Shown piece by piece: positions 37,453 to 47,099 of a stretch of 64,000 bases of DNA; positions within the stretch are counted from its first letter, which is position 1; each line of letters begins with the position of its first letter. The stretch covers positions 1-64,000 of the forward strand of contig JAICUI010000008.1 in the NCBI GenBank assembly GCA_025935925.1, in the 5' to 3' direction. A program made the translations under genes and the position numbers. The stretch is from Chloroflexota bacterium. Its GTDB lineage: Bacteria > Chloroflexota > Limnocylindria > Limnocylindrales > CSP1-4. The notes beneath the pieces are model-generated. The model was not told the DNA's origin and ran no database searches. It saw only the letters and a list, made by a program, of their open reading frames with translations.

Positions 37453-38066
37453 TCGCTCCGCGAGTTCGCCACCACGTTCTATGTCGATCCCCGCAGGAAC
37501 CCCGACTTTGGCTGGGCGTTCGCGAGCCGATTCCTGTTCGTGCTGGCGTATGCCTTCCTCGCGAGCTACCTGGCGTACTACCTCCTCGAGCACATCGGCA
37601 GCGCGAACGCCGACGTGCCACAGCAGATCTTCCTCGGCACCCTGCTGCAGTCTGCCTTCCTGATCGCGGCATCACTGACCGGCGGCAAGCTCAGCGACCG
37701 GACTGGTCGGCGAAAGATCTTCGTCTTCTCGGCGTCGATCGTGTACGGCATCGGGCTCTTCGTGCTCGCGATCGCGACGACCTTCAACGGAGCCCTCGTC
37801 GGCATGGCGATCAGCGGCCTCGGCTTCGGGCTGTACTTTGCGGTCGACTTCGCGCTCGTCCTCGACGTGCTACCGAACAAGGACGATGCGGCGAAGGACC
37901 TCGGCGTCTTCAACATGGCGGGCGCCGTGCCGTTCGCGCTCGCACCCGCGATTGCGCCACTGGTCCTGGCGATCGGCGGCGGGAGCTACGGGGTCCTCTA
38001 TGCGGTGGCCGGCCTGTGGCGGTCCTTGGCGCGTTCGCGATCCTGCGCGTCCGGCGAGTTCGATGA
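37453..38066 (+). pseudogene. MFS transporter C-terminal half, 5'-truncated and frameshifted near the 3' end
   Basis: SLREFATTFYVDPRRNPDFGWAFASRFLFVLAYAFLASYLAYYLLEHIG...GGKLSDRTGRRKIFVFSAS; tail AVLGAFAILRVRRVR* is in another frame. Confidence 0.75.
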
Positions 38067-38199
38067 GCGCGGAACTCGGGGCGGGCCGGCTCACCCCAGC
38101 GTCGCTACCCCGTTCGTTGACGATGACGAGCGCTTCAGGCGAATAGCGCGCCAGGAAGGGCCGGCTGCGCGGCTGCGGGCGCTCAGCTCAAGGCGTTCG

Positions 38200-38234
38200 C
38201 CGTCGCCGCCCGGTACGGACCCGGGCGGCGACGG
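38200..38234 (-). terminator. strong stem-loop downstream of the 38256 gene
   Basis: CCGTCGCCGCCCGG-TACGGAC-CCGGGCGGCGACGG, perfect 14-bp stem. Confidence 0.65.
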
Positions 38235-38255
38235 ACCACGTTCGAGCGATCGATA

Positions 38256-39068
38256 TCAGACGAGCGCCGCGCACTGGCCGATCGCCTTGCCGCCGACGTG
38301 GTTGACCTCGCCCGGGATGAACCCACCCGACACGCCGGGCTCGAGGCCCTTGCAGATCAGGTTGCGTGCGACGTGGTTCTCGACGACCGCGACCGTCCGG
38401 CCGGGATCGCCCGGGTCGAGCGACGTGATGTTGGTCAGCACGGCGTTGCCCGAGATCCAGTTGAACTGGGCGCCGAGCCAGTCGGCGGCCACGTTGCTGA
38501 TCGTGAGGTTGCGGCCGATCGTGTTCCCCTTGATCGACCACGGGATCTCGCCGCCGCCGCCGCTCAGCGCGACGTTGCCGTGGATGGTCACCTTCCGGAT
38601 CAGCACGGTGTCCGCGTCCGTGGCGGTGATGTTTCCACCGATCGTGATGGTGGTGTGACCCGCCGGGTCGGCGGCGCATGGCACGCCCGCGAACCTGCCG
38701 ATGGTGTTCGTCGGCTGGCAGCCGAGACCCAGGAGCGAGCCTGCGCCTGCCGTCACGTTGTGACCGACGGTGATCGTCGCCGGTGCGCTCTGGGCATCGA
38801 GCACGCCGGCCGGGGCGACGTTGATGTTGCCGATGACGTTGATCACGGCATCGGGAACGATGTTGCAGACGCCCCTGACGGTGATGCTCGCGTACGTGCC
38901 GGAGGGGATGCTCGTAAAGGTCCCGGAGGCGAAATCGCCACCCGTGCACGTATAGGCGCCGGCGCCGCCGGGTCCGGCGGCCATCGCCGTTCCCGTGGGC
39001 AGTGCCATGGCGGCGGCGACGGCGAGCGACCCGATGATCCTGAGGCGAGCGGCCCTGGTGTGGAGCAC
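38256..39068 (-). CDS. secreted beta-helix-like protein
   Basis: Signal LRIIGSLAVAAAMALPTGTAMA; repetitive ITVGHNV, ITIGGNI, VTIHGNV, LTISNVA strands; GTG start assumed (alternative ATG at 39128). Confidence 0.7.
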   Translation of the reverse strand: MLHTRAARLRIIGSLAVAAAMALPTGTAMAAGPGGAGAYTCTGGDFASGTFTSIPSGTYASITVRGVCNIVPDAVINVIGNINVAPAGVLDAQSAPATITVGHNVTAGAGSLLGLGCQPTNTIGRFAGVPCAADPAGHTTITIGGNITATDADTVLIRKVTIHGNVALSGGGGEIPWSIKGNTIGRNLTISNVAADWLGAQFNWISGNAVLTNITSLDPGDPGRTVAVVENHVARNLICKGLEPGVSGGFIPGEVNHVGGKAIGQCAALV

Positions 39069-39319
39069 GGCTGGCTGTCTCCTTCCGGGCGCGGTCGCGC
39101 CCGAGTCGGACGGGGTCGGTCTCGCCATTGGCCCAGCGCGGTGGGTGTGGCGACCGGATCGGTGCGCCGCGCTGGTGGCACCTCCCCCGCGGAGTGCCGC
39201 CTCCCTGCTCGTAGCCGGAGTCTGCCGGACGGTCGCCACGCACGTCCAGCGGGTTCTCCCTGACGTCGGCGCTCCGGCGCGGCGGTTCGTCCCAGCCGCA
39301 GAACCGGCTTCCGCCGGGT

Positions 39320-40252
39320 TCAGGCGGCGCCGATCGGCCGCAGGTCGTTCCGCTTCTCCGCGCCCGGCGGCGCGAAGAGGGCCCGCGCGACGTCGTCGGC
39401 GGGCGTCATCGCGATCGACGGGTGGGCGGCGCGGAGGCGCGGGCCGTCGACCGTCATGTCGCGCTCGTCCATCGCGATCGCCGCTGCGATCTGGGCGCTC
39501 AGGATCGGCTTCGGCAGCCGCATCACGAGCCGGGCCAGCCGCATCATCGGGACGGGCAGGTGCTGGCGTTGCCCATGGGTCCCGGTGGCCCGCTCCACGG
39601 CATCGGCGAGCTCGTCCAGCGTCAGGTTCGCGGGGCCCGGCACCTCGATCGTCGCACCGCGCAGCGACGCGTCGACGACGGCGAGCTCGACGAACCGCGC
39701 GACGTCGCGGGCGGACACGAAGTTCACCGGATTGCGACCGCCGCCGAAGATCCGCGTGCGCCCCGTCGTCACGAGCGGCCCGCCGACCAGCCCGAGCCAG
39801 GTCTCGAGGTATGCGGTCGGTCGCAGGATCGTCGAGTCGAGCCCGCTCGCTCGGAGCGCCTCCTCCGCCGCCCACTTGTCGCGGAACAGCTCCATCGGAT
39901 GGTCGGCGGCCGCATCGTGAATGGAGACGAGGATGACGTGGCCGACGCCGGCGGCGCGGGCCGCATCGATCAACGCGAGGTTGCCCTCCCGGTCGACGGC
40001 TCGTGAACCGAGGGCGTCGCGACCCCCGAACCCGGCCATCGCGGAGACGACCGTCTCGACGCCCTCGAGCGCCCGTCGGACGACGCTGCCGTCGCGCACG
40101 TCGCCGGCGACGTAGTCCGCTCCCGGCGTGACGGCCGCCCGGCCCACGGCATCGTCGTGGCGCGCGAGGAGCCGGACCCGCATCCCGCGGGCGAGCAGGA
40201 TCGGCGCGAGCTGGCGGCCGAGCGTTCCCGTGCCGCCGACGATCAGGATCAT
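39320..40252 (-). CDS. NAD(P)-binding SDR/NmrA-family protein
   Basis: MILIVGGTGTLGRQLAPILLARGMRVRLLARHDD...GADYVAGDVRDGSVVRRALEGVETVVSAMAGFGGRD. Confidence 0.92.
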   Translation of the reverse strand: MILIVGGTGTLGRQLAPILLARGMRVRLLARHDDAVGRAAVTPGADYVAGDVRDGSVVRRALEGVETVVSAMAGFGGRDALGSRAVDREGNLALIDAARAAGVGHVILVSIHDAAADHPMELFRDKWAAEEALRASGLDSTILRPTAYLETWLGLVGGPLVTTGRTRIFGGGRNPVNFVSARDVARFVELAVVDASLRGATIEVPGPANLTLDELADAVERATGTHGQRQHLPVPMMRLARLVMRLPKPILSAQIAAAIAMDERDMTVDGPRLRAAHPSIAMTPADDVARALFAPPGAEKRNDLRPIGAA

Positions 40253-40264
40253 GTCCCCGCTCCT

Positions 40265-40753
40265 TCAGCCCGCCGTGCGGCCGTTGCCGGCGCCGCCCGT
40301 CCCGGGCGACGTCCCGACGGCGTTCGAGGTGGTTCGCGTGAGCGTGTCCCGGATCGCGGCGTTGACGTCGCCCGTTCCGGGATCCACGGGCTCGAGGTAG
40401 AAGCGGGCCCAGGTCGCCTCCCCGGCCTCGACGCCGAAGATGACCACGCCGCGGATGAGGTGCGGCGCGCCGTCACGTCGCGTGCCGCGCATCTCCCATT
40501 CGCTCCACACCACGTGCGAATCCTCGATCCACGACACCTCGGAGACGAGATCGGGGACCGCCGCCAGGATCTGCTCCCAGTTCCGCCGGACCTGGTCGCG
40601 ACCCGTGAACCCGCGAGCCGGGTGTGCCGGTGTCTCGTTCACGTACCGCTCGCTGAAGCAGCCGACGAGCGCATCCAGGTCATGGGCGCTGGCCGCGGCG
40701 CACAGCCGGTCGACGAGCGAGCCGGGTGACGCCGCGAGAGACGTTGGCTCCAC
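40265..40753 (-). CDS. SnoaL/NTF2-like protein
   Basis: LVDRLCAAASAHDLDALVGCFSERYVNETPAHPARGFTGRDQVRRNWEQILAAVPDLVSEV; GTG start behind AGAGGAG. Confidence 0.83.
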   Translation of the reverse strand: MEPTSLAASPGSLVDRLCAAASAHDLDALVGCFSERYVNETPAHPARGFTGRDQVRRNWEQILAAVPDLVSEVSWIEDSHVVWSEWEMRGTRRDGAPHLIRGVVIFGVEAGEATWARFYLEPVDPGTGDVNAAIRDTLTRTTSNAVGTSPGTGGAGNGRTAG

Positions 40754-40805
40754 GGTCGTCTCCTCTGGCGATTCTGATACACTTGATCGTAATGGATACA
40801 ACACT

Positions 40806-41477
40806 ATGGAACTGAATGTCAAGAGGCGCCCCTACGACGCGTCCCGGCGGCGGGAGCGAGCCCAGCGCTCTCGCGACGAGATCCTCGAGGTCGCCAGGAC
40901 GCGGTTCCTCGCGGACGGCTATGCCGCCACGACCGTGGCCCGGATCGCCGGCGATGCGAACGTGTCCGTCGAGACGATCTACAAGGCGTTCGGCAGCAAG
41001 GCGGGACTCGTCCGTGCGATCTGGGAGCGCGCCCTCGAGGGTGTGGGGCCGGTGCCCGCGGAGCGGCGGTCCGACGAGATGCGGTCGCGGGAGGTCGACG
41101 CACGGACGATCTTCGAACGCTGGTCGGTGTTCGTCACGGAGATCGCGCCGCTGGGCGCACCGATCATGCTCCTGGCCCGCGAGGCAGCGGCAAGCGACCC
41201 GGAGCTCGCGGAGCTGGTGCAGCGGGCGGAGGAGGCGCGCGTCGCCCGGATGGAGCACAACGCCTCGGACCTGCTTGAGCGGGGCCTGCTTCGGCCGGGC
41301 ATCACCCTGGACGAAGCGCGCGACGTGCTGTTGACGTACAGCTCGATTGAGCTCTACGGGCTGCTCGTGGTGCGGTACGGCTGGCCGATCGAGCGCTTCG
41401 GTCGCTTCATCGTCTCGGGCATGGTCGCCTGGCTGCTCGGGGATGGCGGGTCGGCCGCAGACGCGTCCACGGGCTGA
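40806..41477 (+). CDS. TetR-family transcriptional regulator
   Basis: RSRDEILEVARTRFLADGYAATTVARIAGDANVSVETIYKAFGSKAGLVRAIWERAL; divergent from SnoaL-SDR genes. Confidence 0.92.
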   Translation: MELNVKRRPYDASRRRERAQRSRDEILEVARTRFLADGYAATTVARIAGDANVSVETIYKAFGSKAGLVRAIWERALEGVGPVPAERRSDEMRSREVDARTIFERWSVFVTEIAPLGAPIMLLAREAAASDPELAELVQRAEEARVARMEHNASDLLERGLLRPGITLDEARDVLLTYSSIELYGLLVVRYGWPIERFGRFIVSGMVAWLLGDGGSAADASTG

Positions 41478-41501
41478 CGTGAAGCCGGTCTTGACGCCGC
41501 T

Positions 41502-41539
41502 GGTACCGTGATGAAACCGGTACCATGTAACCGGTTACA
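41502..41539. promoter_or_regulatory. putative LacI-family operator region
   Basis: Perfect 14-bp palindrome TGTAACCGGTTACA (41526-41539), preceded by GGTACCG-N9-CGGTACC. Confidence 0.75.
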
Positions 41540-41553
41540 CCGACGAGGCCGGC

Positions 41554-42588
41554 GTGGCGCGAAAGTCCGTGACCATCCGCGATGTCGCTAGAGAGGCCGG
41601 CGTCAGCGTGGCGACGGCGTCCCGCGTCCTGAACGGCAAGGACATCGTGAAACCGCTCACACGGGACCGGATCCTGTCGGTGATGGCGGAGCTGGGGTTC
41701 AGTCCGAGTCCCGCGGCACGCCGGCTGAGCCTTGGGCGGACGCTCACCATCGGCGTGGTCGTGTCGTTCCTGACGCGGCCGCAGGCCGCCGAGCGGCTTC
41801 GCGGGGTCGATGCCGTCCTCGCGGACAGCGAGTTCGACCTCGTCATCTACAACGTCGAATCGGTGGCGAAGCGCGATCACTACCTCGACACGCTCGCGAC
41901 GTCGCAGCGAGCCGACGGGCTGCTGGTGATGTCGCTGCCGCCGGCGCCCGAAACCGCGGCGGCCTTGAGCGACTCCCCCGTCCCGGTCGTGTTCATCGAC
42001 GTCCACACGCCGTCCGTCGACCACCTGCCGCGCGTGATCGGCGACGACGTCGCGGGCGGCGCGCTGGCGGCGCGGCACCTGCTCGAGCTCGGCCACCGGC
42101 GCATCGCCTTCATCGGCGACGCGCTCGCCGATCCGTTCGGGTTCACGTCCAGCCGCGATCGCGAGCGCGGCTTCCGCGACGAGCTGCGACGCGCCGGCGT
42201 CGACATCCCGGCCGAATGGATCGGCCACGGCGCGCACGGTCGCTACGAGGCGCGCGACCTCGCCCGGCGGATGCTTACGGCTGAGTCGCGGCCCACGGCG
42301 ATCTTCACCGCGAGCGACACGCAGGCGCTGGGCGTCATCGCGGCGGCGCGCGAGCTCGGGCTCCACGTCCCCGACGACCTGTCGGTCGTGGGCTACGACG
42401 ACATCGAGGCCGCCGACTACGTCGGGCTCACGACGGTTCGCCAGCAGCTGTTCGAGTCCGGCCGCCGGGGCGCGGCGATCCTGCTCGCCGAGATCGACAA
42501 CCGGACCGACGGTCCGGCCATCGCGCACCTCACCCCCGAGCTCGTGGTCCGCGTGACCACGTCGCCCCCGAAGGAGGGCCGTGCATGA
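41554..42588 (+). CDS. LacI-family transcriptional regulator
   Basis: VTIRDVAREAGVSVATASRVLNGKDIVKPLTRDRILSVMAELGFSPSPAARRLSLGRT. Confidence 0.95.
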   Translation: MARKSVTIRDVAREAGVSVATASRVLNGKDIVKPLTRDRILSVMAELGFSPSPAARRLSLGRTLTIGVVVSFLTRPQAAERLRGVDAVLADSEFDLVIYNVESVAKRDHYLDTLATSQRADGLLVMSLPPAPETAAALSDSPVPVVFIDVHTPSVDHLPRVIGDDVAGGALAARHLLELGHRRIAFIGDALADPFGFTSSRDRERGFRDELRRAGVDIPAEWIGHGAHGRYEARDLARRMLTAESRPTAIFTASDTQALGVIAAARELGLHVPDDLSVVGYDDIEAADYVGLTTVRQQLFESGRRGAAILLAEIDNRTDGPAIAHLTPELVVRVTTSPPKEGRA

Positions 42589-42640
42589 CACCAGCGCATT
42601 TGTCCGGAGTGGCTTCGTGAATCGCACAGGAGGAGACTTG

Positions 42641-44077
42641 ATGGTCACAACTGGCATGGACCGCACCCGAGCGCCGCGTCGCGCGGGACCGCTCGCGGTC
42701 CTGGCGCTCCTGGTGGCCGCGTGTGCGTCGCCGGGCGCCGTCACCCAAGCGCCGACCACCGCGCCGACGACGGCGCCCACCACCGCACCGGCATCGGGCG
42801 AGGCCCCGTCGGGCTCGGCGGCGGCGCCGTCCGAGAGCGCCGCGGCGGCGGGACCCAACTGCGGCACCGATCCCGTGACGCTGAACGCCTACTTCGAGAC
42901 GGGCTTCGACCTGCCGTTCAAGCTCTCGGACGAGTTCACCAAGCAGTTCCCCAACGTCAAGTGGGACATCAAGCAGGACCAGTTCACGAACCTGATGTCC
43001 TCGACGCCCCGCCTGCTGTCCGGCGACAACGCGCCGGACCTCATCCGGCTCCCGTCGATGGTCTCGCTCGTGAAGGACGGGCTGCTGAAGAACCTGGACG
43101 AGTACGTCACGGCCTTCGGCTGGGACAAGTTCCCGCCGGCGCAGCTCGCCCAGAACCGCGTCGCCGCCGACGGTACGCGCGGCTCGGGGTCCCTCTACGC
43201 GGCCGGGCTGAACTACAGCCTGACCGGCGTCTTCTACAGCAAGAAGCTGGCGCAGCAGATCGGCATGACGCAGCCGCCGACGACCGTCGACGAGTTCGAG
43301 GCGCTGCTCGCGAAGGCGAAGGCGGCCAACCTCCTGCCGATCATGGCGTGGAACGCCACGGCGAGCGGCGGCGGCCTCGCGTTCCCGCTCCAGAACCTGA
43401 TGGCGGCCTACGGCCCGACCGATCCGATCAACGACTGGATCTTCCAGAAGCCGGGCGCGACGATCGACACGCCCACCAACCTGACCGCTGCGCAGCACCT
43501 GGAGCAGTGGGTCAAGTCCGGCTACTTCCCGAAGGACGTCAACGCCATCGAGTACACCGACGCGAACGCACGCTTCGGCAAGGGCGAGGGCGTGTTCATG
43601 TTCAACGGCGACTGGCAGGACGCCGGGTATGACAAGGACCAGCCCCAGGGCGTCGGGTTCTTCGTCTTCCCGCCGTCGCAGTCCGGTGGCAAGGTCGCCG
43701 CCATGTCCGCGCCGCTGACCTACGGCATCGCCGCCAAGGCCAAGAACGCCGACTGCGCCGCGTCCTTCCTGAACTGGGTCGCCACCAACGAGAAGGCGCG
43801 CGAGATCGATGTCGCCGTCGGCGGCTCGAACCCGGGCGGCCCGCCCGACCTGCCGGTTCCGCCGGCGGCCGCCGGGTCGGTCATCAACGAGACGCTCGCC
43901 GCGGGCGCGCAGGTCGGCAAGGACAACGGGGCGATGGACTTCATCGCCAACGCGACCGGGTCGATCTTCGCGCAGGGCTGGACGCCGGAGCTCCAGAGCC
44001 TCGTCGGCGGCAAGGAGGACGCCGCCGGCCTGCTCAAGGCCGTCCAGGCCGAGTACGAGAAGGAGCTCAGCCGGTGA
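42641..44077 (+). CDS. sugar ABC transporter substrate-binding lipoprotein
   Basis: LALLVAACASPG lipobox; NAYFETGFDLPFKLSDEFTKQFPNVKWDIKQDQFTNLM...; RBS GGAGGAG. Confidence 0.93.
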   Translation: MVTTGMDRTRAPRRAGPLAVLALLVAACASPGAVTQAPTTAPTTAPTTAPASGEAPSGSAAAPSESAAAAGPNCGTDPVTLNAYFETGFDLPFKLSDEFTKQFPNVKWDIKQDQFTNLMSSTPRLLSGDNAPDLIRLPSMVSLVKDGLLKNLDEYVTAFGWDKFPPAQLAQNRVAADGTRGSGSLYAAGLNYSLTGVFYSKKLAQQIGMTQPPTTVDEFEALLAKAKAANLLPIMAWNATASGGGLAFPLQNLMAAYGPTDPINDWIFQKPGATIDTPTNLTAAQHLEQWVKSGYFPKDVNAIEYTDANARFGKGEGVFMFNGDWQDAGYDKDQPQGVGFFVFPPSQSGGKVAAMSAPLTYGIAAKAKNADCAASFLNWVATNEKAREIDVAVGGSNPGGPPDLPVPPAAAGSVINETLAAGAQVGKDNGAMDFIANATGSIFAQGWTPELQSLVGGKEDAAGLLKAVQAEYEKELSR

Positions 44078-45048
44078 CCTACGCCGCCGGCGATGCCGGT
44101 CCGAGACAGGAGGCCTCGGCCTCGCCTGCTCGGACCGATCGCCGGCGGAGCCTTCGACGGGTTCCCTGGATCCAGGGGACCCGTCGACGCCAGGCGATGG
44201 TCGGCTGGCTGTTCGTCGCGCCCGCGCTCGTGATGTACGGGCTGTTCGTGCTCCAGCCGCTCGTCCTCACGGTCCAGTACTCGCTCTACCGCTGGGACGG
44301 CGTCGGCCCTGCGACCTTCGTCGGGCTGGCGAACTACGCGGATGTGGTCAGCGAGCCGCGTTTGATCGAGACGCTGTTCAACGCCTTCCGCCTCGTGATC
44401 TTCTTCTCGCTGATCCCGGTGACCCTCGGGCTCGTCACCGCCGCGATCATCCAGCGCGTCGCGCGTGGCTGGCTCGGGACGGTCTCGCGGACCGTCCTGT
44501 TCCTGCCCCAGGTCATCCCGCTCGTCGCGGCCGGCATCATCTGGGGCCGGCTGCTGTCGCTCCAGGGCCTCGTCAACGAGCTGCTCACCGCGATCGGTCT
44601 GGGCGGCGTCACGCGGGCGTGGCTCGGGGACTTCGACTTCGCGCTGCCGGCGGTCGGCGTGATCGGGATCTGGGTCCTCCTCGGCTTCTGCACGGTGCTG
44701 CTGCTGACGGGCATGGCGAAGGTCGACCCCGCGCTGTACGAGTCCGCGCGGCTCGACGGCGCCGGGTGGTTCGCCGAGTTCCGGTCGATCACGGTGCCCA
44801 GCCTGCGCTACGAGGTCGGCGTGTGCGTGACCGTGACGGTCATCGCCGCGCTCGCCACGTTCGACATCGTCTACGTCTCCACGGGCGGCGGGCCGGGGAA
44901 TGCCACCGCCGTGCCCGGCATCCAGATCTACATCCTCGCGTTCCTCGAGCGGCAGGTCGGGCTCGCCTCGGCGCTCGCGGTCGTGCTGATCGTCCTCGTG
45001 CTGCTCGTCATCCTGCCGATCCAGCGGCTCACGCGCGGGGACGCCTGA
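44074..45048 (+). CDS. sugar ABC transporter permease (MalF/UgpA type)
   Basis: QAMVGWLFVAPALVMYGLFVLQPLVLTVQYSLYRWDGVGPATFVGLANYADV. Confidence 0.93.
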   Translation: MTYAAGDAGPRQEASASPARTDRRRSLRRVPWIQGTRRRQAMVGWLFVAPALVMYGLFVLQPLVLTVQYSLYRWDGVGPATFVGLANYADVVSEPRLIETLFNAFRLVIFFSLIPVTLGLVTAAIIQRVARGWLGTVSRTVLFLPQVIPLVAAGIIWGRLLSLQGLVNELLTAIGLGGVTRAWLGDFDFALPAVGVIGIWVLLGFCTVLLLTGMAKVDPALYESARLDGAGWFAEFRSITVPSLRYEVGVCVTVTVIAALATFDIVYVSTGGGPGNATAVPGIQIYILAFLERQVGLASALAVVLIVLVLLVILPIQRLTRGDA

Positions 45049-45872
45049 TGCGCGTCAGCCGCAGCGAGCTGTTCGCCGGACGCGCCGTGCTCCTCGTGCT
45101 GGTCGCGATCACGGTCCTCCCGTTCATCAGCATCTTCACGACCGCGCTCCATCCGTCGGGGGACGTGCCGCCCGGGCTCGACTGGCCGGCAGACCCGCAG
45201 TGGGGCAACTTCCTCGAGGCCTTCCGGGTCGCGAACATGACCTCGCTGCTCGTGTCCAGCGTGTTCATCGTCCTCGCCGTCGTGCCGATCTCCCTCGTCA
45301 TCTCGACGATGGCCGGCTTCGGCATCGGCCTGCTCCGGATCCCCGGGGCGCGCTGGCTCCTGCTGCTGTTCATCTTCGGCCTGACCCTGCCCTTCGAGGG
45401 GATCATCACGCCGCTGTACTTCCTCGCGCGGTCCATGGGCATCCTCAACACGCGGCTCGCGATCGTGCTGCCGCTGATCGGGCTGTTCATGCCGTTCGCC
45501 GTGTTCTGGATGCGCGCGCACTTCGTGAACATGCCGAACGAGATCTCCGAGGCCGCGCGCGTCGACGGCGCGAGCACCTGGGACCTGTTCTGGCGGATCC
45601 ACGTGCCGCTCGCGATGGCGCCGATCGCCTCGCTCGGGATCCTGATGTCCGTCTGGGCGTGGAACCAGTTCCTGCTGGCCCTGGTGCTCGTCGAGGACCC
45701 GTCGCAGCGGACGATGGCCGGCGCGCTGGGCGCGTTCCAGGGCCACTACGCGACCGACATCCCGCTCCTGTCGGCCGGCACGATCGTCATCCTGCTGCCC
45801 ACGCTGCTGCTGTTCATCGTCTTCCAGCGACAGGTCATCTCGGCGCTCCTGCAGGGCTCGGTCAAGGGATGA
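45048..45872 (+). CDS. sugar ABC transporter permease (MalG/UgpE type)
   Basis: LPFISIFTTALHPSGDVPP...EISEAARVDGASTWDLFWRIHVPLAMAPIASLGILMSVWAWNQFLLALVLV. Confidence 0.93.
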   Translation: MRVSRSELFAGRAVLLVLVAITVLPFISIFTTALHPSGDVPPGLDWPADPQWGNFLEAFRVANMTSLLVSSVFIVLAVVPISLVISTMAGFGIGLLRIPGARWLLLLFIFGLTLPFEGIITPLYFLARSMGILNTRLAIVLPLIGLFMPFAVFWMRAHFVNMPNEISEAARVDGASTWDLFWRIHVPLAMAPIASLGILMSVWAWNQFLLALVLVEDPSQRTMAGALGAFQGHYATDIPLLSAGTIVILLPTLLLFIVFQRQVISALLQGSVKG

Positions 45873-47089
45873 TCGGCCATCCGCCCCCGAACGCCGCCGC
45901 GACGCGAACCCTCGCGGACGGCCGGATGATCCACGGCATCGCCGACGAAGGCTACGGCACGCTCGTGGATGCGTTCGTCACCAACTTCGAGGAGCGATCC
46001 GACCTGGGCGCGGCGTGCACCGTGCACGTCGACGGCCGGGCCGTGGTCGACCTGTGGGGCGGGATCGCCGACGGGCGAACCGGAGCGGCCTGGCAGCGGG
46101 ACACCGCCGCCGTGATCTTCTCGTGCACCAAGGGGCTCCTCGCCATCTGCGCGTACCTGCTCGTGCAGGACGGCCGGCTGGATCTCGACGCGCCCATCGC
46201 CGCGTACTGGCCGGCGTTTGCGCAACACGGCAAGGCCGCGATCACTGTTCGTGACGCGATGGCCCACCGGGCGGGGCTCGCCGCGCTCGACCGCGACCTC
46301 AGCCGCGCCGAGGTGCTCGCCTGGGAGCCCGTGATCGGCGCGATCGAGGCGCAGCCGCCGCGCGATCCGCCGGCCGCGGGCCACCTCTACCATGCGCTGA
46401 CCTATGGCTGGATCGTCGGCGAGGTCATGCGCAGGATCACGGGCCTGATGCCGGGCCAGCTCTTCGCGGCCAAGATCGCCCGGCCCCTGGGCCTCCGGAC
46501 GTGGATCGGCGTCCCGCCCGAGGCACGCCCGACCATCGCCTGGATGGAGGTCCCGCTGCCGGACGAGGACTCCGATGCGGCCCGGGAGGCGAGCCGTCTC
46601 GCCGAGGCCGAGCCGTCCGTCGCGCGCAGCCTGTCGATGGGCGGCGCGTTCGGCTTTCCCGTGGAAGACGGCACCGTGACGTTCAACGATCCCGCGATCC
46701 AGGCCGCCGAGGTGCCGGGCGCGAACGGAATCAGCACGGCGGCGTCGCTCGCGCGCGTCTACGCGTCGTGCGTCAGCACCGCTGACGGCCCGCTGCTGTC
46801 GCCGTCGAGCGTCGCGGACGCGCTGGTCGTCCGGTCCGCGGGCCCGCAGCTCTCGGGGCTGCCCGATGACGGGGCGCGCTGGGGCACCGGGTTCCAGCTC
46901 GCGTCGCCGCCGTCCCAGCCGATGCTCGGGCCGTCGAGCTTCGGGCACGCCGGCGCCGGCGGACAGCTCGGGTTCGCGGATGCCGACCACCGCGTCGGGT
47001 TCGCGTACCTCAGCAACCAGATGGGCGGCTACGGCGATGGGAGGGCACGGGCGCTGACGCTCGCGCTTCGCGACGCCCTCGGTGGGTGA
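45869..47089 (+). CDS. serine hydrolase/esterase of the beta-lactamase family
   Basis: FSCTKGLLAICAYLLVQDGRLDLDAPIAAYWPAFAQHGKAAITVRDAMAHRAGL; SCTK catalytic motif, HALTYGW, FGHAGAGGQLGFAD; ATG overlaps the upstream stop. Confidence 0.9.
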   Translation: MIGHPPPNAAATRTLADGRMIHGIADEGYGTLVDAFVTNFEERSDLGAACTVHVDGRAVVDLWGGIADGRTGAAWQRDTAAVIFSCTKGLLAICAYLLVQDGRLDLDAPIAAYWPAFAQHGKAAITVRDAMAHRAGLAALDRDLSRAEVLAWEPVIGAIEAQPPRDPPAAGHLYHALTYGWIVGEVMRRITGLMPGQLFAAKIARPLGLRTWIGVPPEARPTIAWMEVPLPDEDSDAAREASRLAEAEPSVARSLSMGGAFGFPVEDGTVTFNDPAIQAAEVPGANGISTAASLARVYASCVSTADGPLLSPSSVADALVVRSAGPQLSGLPDDGARWGTGFQLASPPSQPMLGPSSFGHAGAGGQLGFADADHRVGFAYLSNQMGGYGDGRARALTLALRDALGG

Positions 47090-47099
47090 CGGGGCGGCG

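Noticed and set aside
40754-40805. TetR operator palindrome
   Set aside because: AT-rich promoter-like DNA with two GATACA-type direct repeats, but no clean palindrome could be read
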